Assembly: GCA_018650185.1 (NCBI GenBank)
Contig: JABIGL010000042.1
Span: 21,362-85,361, forward strand
DNA from: Chloroflexota bacterium
GTDB lineage: Bacteria > Chloroflexota > Dehalococcoidia > Lucifugimonadales > Lucifugimonadaceae
Reading direction: 5' to 3'
Length of the DNA: 64,000 bases
The notes under the pieces were generated by a model. That model was not told where the DNA came from. It worked only from the letters and a program-made list of their open reading frames with translations, and ran no database searches. Below are positions 35,555-43,929 of this stretch, one piece after another. The position numbers were made by a program, and so were the translations under genes. Each line of letters starts with the position of its first letter. The stretch's first letter is position 1.

Positions 35555-36451
35555 TTATGCGGAGCGGCGCTTCCTGCCAAACAATTTGCTGAGCAGGCCA
35601 CCGACCTTTTCATGGGTCTTTGAGGATTCAGGAGCCTCAGGTTTGCTCATGGCCTTACGCACTTCGGCGATATTCACACGAGCAAGATCGATAAGCGCTT
35701 CGGTCTGCTCTGGCGTGCGTTCCACCGGCTTCGGGGTAGATACCTTCATCCCTTTCTCCGCCGCCATCTCTTCCCGAACCTCGGACATCAGTTTCGCAAG
35801 TGCTCCCACCTCAGCCAGCTGCGTTTCTCTTGAGTTCAGCCCTGTTTCTTCTTCCATCTCCCGGAGCATCCTGGTCCGACGTGCCTCTCGGGCCATATGT
35901 GCGGCGGCAATTCGGCGTTCTCCGGCCAGTTTCACGTCTTCAGCATCACGCTCTGCTCGGTGTTGTCGCAATCGTTCAGCGGAATCACGCTTGATCTCGA
36001 CCAGACCGCGGTACTCCGCGCTCGTCGGATCGTTCACGACCGACCGTTCCTGTCGGTGCTCCTGATGCGCCTGTGCCGCCTGTTGTGCAACCGATGTGAT
36101 CGCATCAGGCCGGTTTCTCTCAACCCTTAAGAGATTTTGGTCCCGGACGTCTGCGGCCGCATCACGTCGCCCCTTCGCCAGGGTCTGGCGCTCTGTTTCC
36201 GGATTGACTCCACGCCGTTTTTCGTCCAGACGTGCGCGTTCCAGCTCTGCTGCCCGCTCCCTGCGCGTGATCTCAAGCTCGTTGACACGTTCCTGCCGAC
36301 CCTCGGTACGGTCCTTAAGGTCCTGGAGTTCAAGCGCGCGTCGTTCCCTGTGTGTGTCACGGGCGCGTCGCATCGACTGAGAGCTATCGGCCCTGTCAGG
36401 TCGGTATGTATCCCAATCGGCGCTACGTGATTGGTTTCTTTTATTCGTCAT
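35555..36451 (-). CDS. Charged coiled-coil protein, family member 1
   Basis: The 298-residue protein is very rich in Arg, Glu, Ala and Lys and is predicted to be almost wholly helical or coiled-coil over residues 25-205. It aligns without gaps to member 2 (36628-37500) for the first 200 residues, sharing THRERR at residues 33-38, ERRG/KRRG at 78-81, LAK at 91-93 and the R-ERD/ERE region near 165-170. A divergent tail follows, ending in the short hydrophobic motif KVGGLLSKLFGRKRR. I recognise no known family. There is no signal peptide and no long hydrophobic segment. Confidence 0.75.
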   Translation of the reverse strand: MTNKRNQSRSADWDTYRPDRADSSQSMRRARDTHRERRALELQDLKDRTEGRQERVNELEITRRERAAELERARLDEKRRGVNPETERQTLAKGRRDAAADVRDQNLLRVERNRPDAITSVAQQAAQAHQEHRQERSVVNDPTSAEYRGLVEIKRDSAERLRQHRAERDAEDVKLAGERRIAAAHMAREARRTRMLREMEEETGLNSRETQLAEVGALAKLMSEVREEMAAEKGMKVSTPKPVERTPEQTEALIDLARVNIAEVRKAMSKPEAPESSKTHEKVGGLLSKLFGRKRRSA

Positions 36452-36627
36452 ACGACTTTCTGCGGAACGATCGTCTGAGATATTTCCAGCATCCCAGCAA
36501 ACTGCGTGAACAAAATCAGGGTTAACCGTCGCTCTGAACGTCGGATTGCATCACCCGCCGTTGCGTGTTCGCTTTGTCCGACTGGTTCGCAATTCCTCAA
36601 AACGGTTTAGCGATGGCGCTGGAGAAA

Positions 36628-37500
36628 TTACGCGGCGCTAATGATTCCGCGAATCAGTTTTCGGATGAACCCTTGAGGTCCAACCGGTGATTGCGATTCA
36701 CAATCAGCTTTCTCGGCCACGGGAGCGGGAATCACTTCCCGTTCGCGGGCGATTTCAAGTTCTTCTTCCAATTCATCCATCGCAGTTGGTGATGGCACCT
36801 CGACTGCAGACTTCGGTTTCGATTTCGGGTTACCTAGAAGTGCAGCGAGGGCACGAATTTCAGATCTATCGACTGCAGGTACGACCGGTTGGCTTCCGCC
36901 TTCTAACTCGCGAAGCAGACGGGTCTCCCGAGCCTGTTGAGCCATAAGTGACGCCGCACCGCGTCGCTCTTCCTCAATTTTTGACTGTTCGGTCTCGCGT
37001 TCTGATCGATACTCCTGCATACGCGCAGCAGTCTCGACCTTAGTTTCAACAAGAGCTTTGTACTGCGCGCCGTTCACATCGGTTGAGGTAGCGAACTCTT
37101 CGGCATGTTCCTGAAGTGTCTCGGCAGCTTGTAGTGCCGCCGTTGCGATGGCATCAACACGATCCGCTTCAAGCCTTAAAAGGTCAGCCTCACGGGCCAC
37201 GGCCGCTGCGGCGTGCCGTTCCTTTGCCAGAGCTCGGCGTTCAGTTCCGGCGTCAATACCACGCCGTTCACGCTCCATACGCTCGAATTCAAGTTCAGCT
37301 TCACGCACTTCTCGTGTGTACGCGAGATCCTCTGCCCGTTCAAGCTTGGCTTCTTCGCTGTCCCTGTCGTCGTCAGCTTCTTGTTCTCGGCGCTCACGGT
37401 GTGTTTCCTGGGCGCGTTCAGCCGCGGCGGCTTCGATCACTTTCCGCTCGAGGTACAGCTCCCAAAGTGAGGGTTCAGGCTGGTCATGTTCCTGTGTCAT
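36628..37500 (-). CDS. Charged coiled-coil protein, family member 2
   Basis: The 290-residue paralogue of member 1 has the same gapless 200-residue helical core (THRERR at 33-38, RERRG at 77-81, LAKER at 91-95, YKALVETK near 147, LLREL near 195). Its C-terminal tail is different, proline-containing and acidic, and ends in QGFIRKLIRGIISAA, a short amphipathic helix. It lies upstream of member 1 on the same strand with a 176-bp gap that shows no other gene. A 9-bp perfect inverted repeat sits 28-55 bases before its start. Function unknown. Confidence 0.75.
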   Translation of the reverse strand: MTQEHDQPEPSLWELYLERKVIEAAAAERAQETHRERREQEADDDRDSEEAKLERAEDLAYTREVREAELEFERMERERRGIDAGTERRALAKERHAAAAVAREADLLRLEADRVDAIATAALQAAETLQEHAEEFATSTDVNGAQYKALVETKVETAARMQEYRSERETEQSKIEEERRGAASLMAQQARETRLLRELEGGSQPVVPAVDRSEIRALAALLGNPKSKPKSAVEVPSPTAMDELEEELEIAREREVIPAPVAEKADCESQSPVGPQGFIRKLIRGIISAA

Positions 37501-37837
37501 GTATCTCCCGGAAACAGGAATTGGCGTAGAACGATGTTTGGCGTGCCATCGTTCTGGTGTTCACCCAATGTCTCAAGCGGGGGATCGAAACGAATTGGAG
37601 TTATCCCGCGGTCTCAATACGTGGGATGCGTCATCGTGGAGTCGTTTTCGTTCTTTTCAAGCCCCAAATTACCCGACCTCGAGCTAGCACTGGCCTCGCT
37701 AGAAAATCTGTAGGTGGATCGTCCACAAGTCGTTGCCGTGAGATTGCTTAGCTACTCTGAGCGACTTCCCACTCGTGACTCCACTGGGTGTCTTCTATCG
37801 TCGATGGATACCAATATTCCACACACCGGGAGACAAC
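37501..37837. promoter_or_regulatory. Divergent intergenic region between coiled-coil members 2 and 3
   Basis: This 337-bp gap separates two divergent paralogues and holds no credible gene. AGAACGATG (37528-37536) and CATCGTTCT (37547-37555) form a perfect 9-bp inverted repeat with a 10-base loop, placed as a possible operator or leader hairpin of member 2. No clear consensus promoter was found for either direction. Confidence 0.5.
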
Positions 37838-38446
37838 GTGGGCTTACTCAAATCCGTCAAGTCATCGATCCTCGGCATGCGCTGTGAGGAGACCGTGGGG
37901 GCCACGTCCGCGTCCCGGGCTAAAGAAGCGTCGGTCGAGCTGCGAGCTGAAGACGAAAAGACCGTGGAAAATCGAAAAATGGCGGCCATACTCGCCATAC
38001 TCAAGGTCTCGCAGCTCGCCGAAAGTCGCCGAGATAAGGCTGTGGAAGCGGCGACGGATCGTGCCGCATCCGGAAATGTTGACCCGGATGTCCAGCGTCA
38101 ACTGATGGCCGCTTAACGGGTGCAGGCCGCGGCAAAGGACAAGGCGGAGTGGATCAAGCAAGCCAGGGAGAATCAGGGGAAGGCGCTCTCGGCAGCGACG
38201 GTGGAAGCCGGTCGGACGGCGAAGATCCGTCGAAAAGAACAGACAGAACGGGACGATCCAGGCAACCCTGGACATAAGCCGGAGGAGGTGCGGCGTGCCG
38301 ATGTTGCGATGGGGATCAAGGCCTACCGCAACGAACGCGATGCCGATGAGGCGAACCAGGCCAAACAGCAGGAAGCAGCGATCATTCAGCGAGCAATGGA
38401 AGCTCGGCTGGCCCGAAATGCGCGTCTAAGCGGTGATGCTCCGTAG
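37838..38446 (+). pseudogene. Charged coiled-coil protein, family member 3, interrupted by in-frame TAA
   Basis: A GTG at 37838 with GGGAG five bases upstream opens a frame of 92 codons ending at TAA (38114-38116). The same frame continues with CGG GTG for another 109 codons to 38446. Read through the TAA, the 202-codon product aligns with members 1 and 2 at constant offset on both sides of the stop: DPDVQRQLM before it, then AAAKD, RDDPG and YRNERDAD, matching NPETERQTL, NDPTS and HRAERDAE. The TAA stands where member 2 has Glu94 (GAA). It may be a nonsense mutation, a sequencing error or a two-piece gene. Unlike the others, it has its hydrophobic motif (GLLKSVKSSILG) at the N-terminus and lacks the C-terminal tail. 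Confidence 0.7.
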
Positions 38447-38498
38447 GAGAACTTCACCCGGATCCGAGCGCCCGCCCGGCAATTATGCAGCGGCGCCC

Positions 38499-38575
38499 TG
38501 GTACCCCGTACGGGATTCGAACCCGTGATCTCCAGCTTGAAAGGCTGGCGTGCTAGGCCGCTGCACCAACGGGGC
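38499..38575 (-). tRNA. tRNA-Glu (anticodon TTC)
   Basis: On the minus strand the acceptor arms GCCCCGT and ACGGGGT pair, followed by discriminator A and an encoded CCA. The anticodon stem CCAGC/GCTGG encloses the loop CTTTCAA with anticodon TTC. The T arm is ACGGG-TTCGAAT-CCCGT. All arms fold normally. Confidence 0.97.
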
Positions 38576-38739
38576 GCGGGATGCGGTCATCTGGCCAAAG
38601 GCCGCGGACAAGCATATCAAGCGAGTCCGCCGATTCCGAGAGCGATTTCGGACGAATCGGCCAATGTTTCTACCGTGGCTCCCTCAGATTGCAGGAACCA
38701 AGTTCGATTTCTGCCTCCAACCGACCCATGCAGACACCT

Positions 38740-39507
38740 TCAAAGCGTCTGCCCGGCGCGTACCGGGCGCTTGTATTTCGGCGCCTCAAACGCCTTCGCA
38801 AATACTGGCATGGCGGCGCATATGTCCGCCATGGGACACTCGCCACACAATGGTCGCTGCGCCTTGCAGAGTTGCCTGCCGTGCGTGATCAGCAGTACGT
38901 GATATTGAAACACGTCATCCGGGTCGATCTGCGCCTCCATGATGTCGTGTGCATCGTCTACATTCGTCTTTAGGCCGATCAATCCGGTTCGCCTGGCGAC
39001 CCGGTAGATGTGGGTGTCCACGGGCATTGCGGGCATACCCAGCGCAAAATTGAGAACCACGCCGACAGTCTTCTTGCCGACCCCGGGCAAGGAGATCAGC
39101 CACGACCGAGCTTCTTCGAGCGGCATTGTCGCCAGGAACTCAAGTTCGAAATGACCGGTCCGCTCCAGGATGATTCGCAGGATCTCTCGTATCCGTGGTG
39201 CCTTCTGATTAGCCAGCCCGCCGTGCTTGATCGCCGCAGCAATTTCTTCAGGTCCAGCTTCAAGCACGTCGATCCAGCTTGGGAACTGCTTCTTGAGCGC
39301 GTCGTACGCCACTTCCGCGTTGCTGTCGGACGTGTGCTGGGTTAGCACCGTGAAGATCAGCTCTTCCAGGGCGTTAAAGCGTGGCTTCCACACCACGGGC
39401 CCGTAAAGTGGGTCGAGTCGACGCATCGCCTCGGCCGCCAGCGCGTTTCGGCGGGCGATGCCCCGGAGCGCGGGAATGTTGTCGGCAGAGGGTTGCGGCG
39501 ATGTCAT
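38740..39507 (-). CDS. nth: Endonuclease III (DNA glycosylase/AP lyase)
   Basis: The 255-residue repair enzyme removes oxidised pyrimidines. The helix-hairpin-helix is SLPGVGKKTVGVVL with the catalytic Lys, the catalytic Asp is in MPVDTHIYRVARR, and the [4Fe-4S] ligands follow the exact C-x6-C-x2-C-x5-C spacing (CKAQRPLCGECPMADIC). The ATG at 39507 starts the conserved region; a much longer upstream extension is unrelated. A TAGAAT box 12 bases before the ATG suggests a very short leader. Residues after the cluster form a 20-residue tail. Confidence 0.93.
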   Translation of the reverse strand: MTSPQPSADNIPALRGIARRNALAAEAMRRLDPLYGPVVWKPRFNALEELIFTVLTQHTSDSNAEVAYDALKKQFPSWIDVLEAGPEEIAAAIKHGGLANQKAPRIREILRIILERTGHFELEFLATMPLEEARSWLISLPGVGKKTVGVVLNFALGMPAMPVDTHIYRVARRTGLIGLKTNVDDAHDIMEAQIDPDDVFQYHVLLITHGRQLCKAQRPLCGECPMADICAAMPVFAKAFEAPKYKRPVRAGQTL

Positions 39508-39582
39508 GAGAGGCCGGTATTCTAGCAACGGGACCCGCTGGGCACTTATTTTTACGATCTCCTTCTCGTCCGATTGTTCTCG

Positions 39583-41121
39583 ATGACATCTACCGCAACA
39601 GACAGAACATTCCTGTACAACGCCAACGTTTTGACGCTGGACCCTGGCGACGCACTTGCGACTGGATTGCTTATTGAAGATGGTCGCGTGGCGCAGGTAG
39701 TTCATGACGGTGACGTAATCTCCGGCGGTGATCGGATGATCGATCTTGAGGGAGCGACGATTCTCCCCGGATTCATAGATCCACACTGCCATCCGCTGGC
39801 ACTCGGTGCTGCGATGGCCTCGATCGACTGTTCCCCGGCTACTGTTTCCAGCGTCGCCGAAATTGGTGAACGCATCGCTCGTGCTGCGGCTGACACGCCG
39901 TCCGGTTGGATCAGGGCGCGCGGCCACGACGAACTACTGCTTGCCGAGAAGCGTCATCCCAATGCGGTGGATCTGGATGTCGCCGCACCGGGACGACTCA
40001 TTCGTTTATCCCATGGAAGCGGTCACGGTGATGTGCTGAGCAGTGCTGCCATGTCCGCGCTCGGGATTAACAGGACTACCGTTGTCCCCCCGGGCGGCAC
40101 GATCGAATGTGATTCGGTGACAGGCGAGCCGACGGGTGTGCTGTTCGAAATGGGTGGCTGGATTCGAGATCGACTCCCGAAACCGTCTGAGATCGATTTG
40201 CAGAGATATGCGAAGGCCGCGTCCGATCAGCTTGTCGGCGCAGGGGTGACCTCGGTGACGGATGCGGGCCGGGACAATTCGGCGGATAAGCTAGCGTTGT
40301 ATTCCGGCCTGACAACCGATGGAAGGTTTATGCCACGGCCAACGGTGATGCTTTCTCCTGAGGCCTGTAGAACCGGTGTTGAAAACACCCGTTGCGTCAG
40401 AATCGGTGCGACCAAAATAGCGATCACGTTTTCGGGCGGTGAGATGCACCCGGAATTCGACGCACTCGTGGAGACAATCCGGACCGAACACCATGCGAAC
40501 CGCCAGGTCGCAATCCACGCAGTCGAACTTGAAGCCGTAATCATGGCCACCGAGGCGTTTGCAATCGTGGGATCTCGTATCGAGAACCTGGCACTACGAC
40601 ATCGGCTTGAACACGCATCTGAGTGCCCACCGGAAGTGGCGCGAAATATCGCAGATGCCGGACTGTCCGTTGTCACCCAACCGGGATTCATTCACGAACG
40701 GGGTGACAGATATCTGATTGCTCAACGATCCGGCGGGTCCAAGACCGAAGACCTGTACGCGGCGAAAAACCTCATTGACGCCGGGGTTCACGTCGCCGCC
40801 TCGTCAGACGCGCCCGTCGGACCAGCAAGTCCGTTAATCGCAATCCAGGCTGCCGTAACTCGCAATGCATCGGGCGGTGGGTCGGTCGGTCCATCTCAGG
40901 CGATCTCCGTTGGGCAGGCCCTACGTATGTACGGCCCAAACGCTGCGTGGATGAACCATCTGGAAGCTGAAATCGGTACCATCGAGCCGGGGAAGCGGGC
41001 TGATCTGGTCGTGCTGCAGAACAATCCACACGGGGTCGACCCCCAGCAGATCGGAAGCATCCCTGTACTGGCCACGCTGATAGGCGGGAAAACGGTTTCC
41101 GGGACACTCCCCGGCAACTAG
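39583..41121 (+). CDS. Amidohydrolase family protein (YtcJ-like)
   Basis: The 512-residue metal-dependent hydrolase has the N-terminal beta-sandwich strand and the HxH metal motif DPHCHPLALG near residue 69. AIHAVELEAV (His), HRLEHAS (His) and the final metal Asp in ASSDAPVGPASPL follow. Order and length match the YtcJ group of the amidohydrolase superfamily, whose substrates (N-substituted formamides or others) are mostly unknown. The ATG at 39583 is chosen over a TTG three codons earlier. Its end overlaps the convergent prenyl synthase gene by four bases. Confidence 0.9.
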   Translation: MTSTATDRTFLYNANVLTLDPGDALATGLLIEDGRVAQVVHDGDVISGGDRMIDLEGATILPGFIDPHCHPLALGAAMASIDCSPATVSSVAEIGERIARAAADTPSGWIRARGHDELLLAEKRHPNAVDLDVAAPGRLIRLSHGSGHGDVLSSAAMSALGINRTTVVPPGGTIECDSVTGEPTGVLFEMGGWIRDRLPKPSEIDLQRYAKAASDQLVGAGVTSVTDAGRDNSADKLALYSGLTTDGRFMPRPTVMLSPEACRTGVENTRCVRIGATKIAITFSGGEMHPEFDALVETIRTEHHANRQVAIHAVELEAVIMATEAFAIVGSRIENLALRHRLEHASECPPEVARNIADAGLSVVTQPGFIHERGDRYLIAQRSGGSKTEDLYAAKNLIDAGVHVAASSDAPVGPASPLIAIQAAVTRNASGGGSVGPSQAISVGQALRMYGPNAAWMNHLEAEIGTIEPGKRADLVVLQNNPHGVDPQQIGSIPVLATLIGGKTVSGTLPGN

Positions 41122-42167
41122 GACCGTCGCCCACCGGTCAGATCGGCCAGCGTCTCAAGTGCGGCGCGTTCCGTTGTCTGGGGCATTCCACTCAGGGAGT
41201 CGCGGGCTTCATCGATCATGCCCTGTGCGACATCCCGGCTGGCGTCGATAAATCCCGATGCCCGGACCGCAGCGATTGCGGTGTCCAGGGCGCCCGTATC
41301 GATCTCTCCGGAGCCGGATTTCCTTGCATCTCGCGCTGATTTGAACCAGTCGAACACTGCATTAGATTCAGGTTCCGCCTCTATCAGCATGATCGCCGGT
41401 AGTGTTAAGACACCCTCTTTTAGATCGTTACCTGCGGGCTTGCCGAGCTCTTCCGAAGTTGAGTCGTAGTCCAGGACATCATCCAGCACCTGGTAGGCGA
41501 GACCAAGCTTGTAGCCGTAGTTCCGAAGTAGCTTGATCTCGCTCTCAGCCGCACCGCCCAGTACCGCACCGCTCTCCGATGCCGTAGTGAACAGCGAGCC
41601 GGTCTTGTCATAGATGCGCTGGTAGTAGGCCTCGCGCGTCACATGCGAGTCCTGCCCATCCAGCAACTCGTTCAGTTCGCCTCGAGACAATTCCATGATT
41701 GTCTCGGCAAAACGACGCACCAGCCGGACGCTGTTCGTATCACAAACGAACCTTGCGGCTGCGGCAAATACATAGTCGCCCAGTAGCACCGCCACATTCC
41801 GGCCCCACAACGCGCTCGCCGTCTCCCGCCCCCTCCGCGTATCCGCCGCGTCCACTGTGTCGTCATGTATCAGCGTGGCGATGTGCAGCAACTCGACCGC
41901 TGTGCCCATCATCACGTCCAGCTCTGACGGATTGCGCCAGAGACGTGATGCAAGGAGCGTGATTGCGGGCCTGAGCCGTTTGCCGGGAGCGCTCAAGACA
42001 TGTTCAAGCCGTTCGGCCATCACGCCGTCACCGGTATTCAATCCCTGGCGTTCTTCCGCCAGCGAAGCGATATTGGCGATCACAGCGCCGAGCTCGGGGC
42101 GTATCGGGTCGTATACCTCCTCATACAGACTTGTAGAGGACATCGGCTGCGCCGGGGATTTTGTCAT
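41118..42167 (-). CDS. Polyprenyl (geranylgeranyl-type) diphosphate synthase
   Basis: The 349-residue trans-prenyltransferase has the first Asp-rich motif in LIHDDTVDAADTRRG (near residue 95) and the second in QVLDDVLDYDST (near residue 222). Both have DDxxD spacing. The residues before the first motif are small-chain (TAVELLHIATL), which suits long-chain quinone side-chain synthases (HepT/IspB-like), but chain length cannot be fixed by eye. Its ATG overlaps the metG stop (ATGA). Confidence 0.92.
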   Translation of the reverse strand: MTKSPAQPMSSTSLYEEVYDPIRPELGAVIANIASLAEERQGLNTGDGVMAERLEHVLSAPGKRLRPAITLLASRLWRNPSELDVMMGTAVELLHIATLIHDDTVDAADTRRGRETASALWGRNVAVLLGDYVFAAAARFVCDTNSVRLVRRFAETIMELSRGELNELLDGQDSHVTREAYYQRIYDKTGSLFTTASESGAVLGGAAESEIKLLRNYGYKLGLAYQVLDDVLDYDSTSEELGKPAGNDLKEGVLTLPAIMLIEAEPESNAVFDWFKSARDARKSGSGEIDTGALDTAIAAVRASGFIDASRDVAQGMIDEARDSLSGMPQTTERAALETLADLTGGRRS

Positions 42168-43840
42168 CGTGCGCTTGCCGCCGCGAGACGGTCAGCCTCT
42201 TCTTCTACGATCGAATCGTCCAATTTCTGGAACATCGGCGTTGGCGTTGGAAGGGCGGTCCCGACTTCAGGTGTGTGCCGCTGCCAGCCCGACTCAAGGA
42301 CGTCGCCTTCATGCCCCAGCAGTTCGTGTAGGGTCTGTGAGGAGTGAGGTAGATATGGATAAGAGATCGTTCGCAGCGTCTCGATGATGTTCAGAGCGGT
42401 CCAAAGCGTTGTAGCCGCGCCGTCGCGGTCTTCCTTGACCTGCTTCCAGGGAGCACGAGTGTCGATATAGCGATTCCCGTGCTGGGCGAGAGCCATAAAT
42501 GACCGTAAACCCTCACGGAATCGACGTCCCGCCAGGTGCTCTCCGGCTTCCTTGAGCGCTGTATCACAGGCCTCAAGCGCGGCGTTTTCGTCGGGACCGA
42601 GTTCACCCGGTTCAGGAACGGCGTCATCGAAGTTACGCGTCGTAAGCGTCAGAACACGATGCGCCAGGTTGCCGAAAGTCGCCACGAGCTCGTTGTTGTT
42701 GGCCTGCAGAAAACCGTCCCACGTGAAGTCAGAGTCGGAGGTCTCCGGCATGATCGACGTCAGGTAGTAGCGAAGCGGGTCGGCGTCGTAGCGCTCCAGG
42801 TAATCGGGGAGCCACACCGCCCAACCGCTGCTCGTGGAGAGCGGTCGGCCCTCCAGCGTCAGAAACTCGTTTGCAGGCACGTCTTCCGCAAGATTGAGGC
42901 CACCGTGGCCCATGAGCATCGCCGGCCAGATGATGGTGTGGAAGGGGATGTTGTCCTTGCCCTGGAAATAGAACGCCCGGGCATCGTCCTCCTGCCACCA
43001 CGCCTTCCAGGCATCCGGCTTGCCGGAGTTCTTCGCCCACTCGATTGATGCCGACAGGTATCCAATTACCGCCTCGAACCAGACGTAAATTCGCTTGTCG
43101 TCAAAGCCGTCGACAGGAACGGCGACGCCCCAGTCGATGTCACGTGTAATCGCCCGGTCTTTCAACCCTTCCCTGAGCATGCCCATGCTGAAATTGCGCA
43201 CGTTTGGACGCCAGTCGTCCTTCTCCGAGATCCATTCGGTGAGCCTGTCCTGGAACGCACTCAACCTGAGGAAAAAGTGGGTCGTGTCCCGGAACTCAGG
43301 GGTCGAGCCGTCCTCTTTACACCGTATATTCCCGAGATCGGCCGGGTCGACCGTGTTCCCGCAGTTGTCGCACTGGTCACCGCGTGCGCCGTCGAAGGAG
43401 CAGTGTGGGCAAACGCCCTCAACAAACCTGTCCGAAAGGAATCGCTGCTCGACAAGGCAGAACGGCATGCTCTGCACGCCCTCCACCAGGTATCCGTTTT
43501 CAAGAAGCTTCGTGAAGACGCATTGCGTTACTTCATGGTGATTCTCGGTATCGGTATGCGTGTAGAGGTCGTACGAAAAACCCATCCGCTTGTTCGTCTC
43601 GACAAAAACATCGTGATACCGTTCCGCCAGTTCGCGGGGAGAAACACCTTCTTGCCTTGCGGCCAACATCGTCGGCGTTCCGTGCATATCGCTCCCGGAC
43701 ACCATCAAGACGTCATCACCGACCAGGCGGTGATAACGGGCAAATATGTCAGCCGGAAGGGTGTTACCGGCGATATGTCCAAGATGCGGTCGACCGTTGA
43801 CGTAGGGCCACGCCACGGCCACCAGGACCCGTTCGGCCAC
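42164..43840 (-). CDS. metG: Methionine--tRNA ligase
   Basis: The 558-residue class Ia synthetase has the HIGH motif as HLGHIAGN (near residue 19), a four-Cys zinc knuckle (CPHCSFDGARGDQCDNCG) and an anticodon-binding helical domain at the C-terminus. The KMSKS loop reads GRPLSTSSGWAVW, lacking the usual lysines; a related KxSTSR-W loop is known to me in some MetRS groups. There is no C-terminal tRNA-binding extension. It is followed by the overlapping prenyl synthase gene. Start ATG with MAERVLVAVAWPYVNG is unambiguous. Confidence 0.94.
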   Translation of the reverse strand: MAERVLVAVAWPYVNGRPHLGHIAGNTLPADIFARYHRLVGDDVLMVSGSDMHGTPTMLAARQEGVSPRELAERYHDVFVETNKRMGFSYDLYTHTDTENHHEVTQCVFTKLLENGYLVEGVQSMPFCLVEQRFLSDRFVEGVCPHCSFDGARGDQCDNCGNTVDPADLGNIRCKEDGSTPEFRDTTHFFLRLSAFQDRLTEWISEKDDWRPNVRNFSMGMLREGLKDRAITRDIDWGVAVPVDGFDDKRIYVWFEAVIGYLSASIEWAKNSGKPDAWKAWWQEDDARAFYFQGKDNIPFHTIIWPAMLMGHGGLNLAEDVPANEFLTLEGRPLSTSSGWAVWLPDYLERYDADPLRYYLTSIMPETSDSDFTWDGFLQANNNELVATFGNLAHRVLTLTTRNFDDAVPEPGELGPDENAALEACDTALKEAGEHLAGRRFREGLRSFMALAQHGNRYIDTRAPWKQVKEDRDGAATTLWTALNIIETLRTISYPYLPHSSQTLHELLGHEGDVLESGWQRHTPEVGTALPTPTPMFQKLDDSIVEEEADRLAAASAR

Positions 43841-43929
43841 GATGTCTCCATTCAGAAGTGCGGAACCGCCAGTAATGCGGGTACGAAGCTCGTACCTGCA
43901 CAGGCGTGATCAGCAATTATATCTAGCGA

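Noticed and set aside
38114..38116. Recoding of the TAA in coiled-coil member 3 as Sec or Pyl
   Set aside because: Sec uses UGA and Pyl uses UAG; TAA is not recoded this way, so a mutation, error or simple readthrough is more likely.
38499..38575. tRNA-Glu as an integration site for a genomic island holding the coiled-coil genes
   Set aside because: No integrase, no duplicated tRNA 3' end and no mobile genes were found in the neighbourhood.
39508..39927. 140-residue N-terminal extension of endonuclease III
   Set aside because: It is antisense to the start of the amidohydrolase gene and has no match to Nth; the conserved protein begins at the ATG at 39507.
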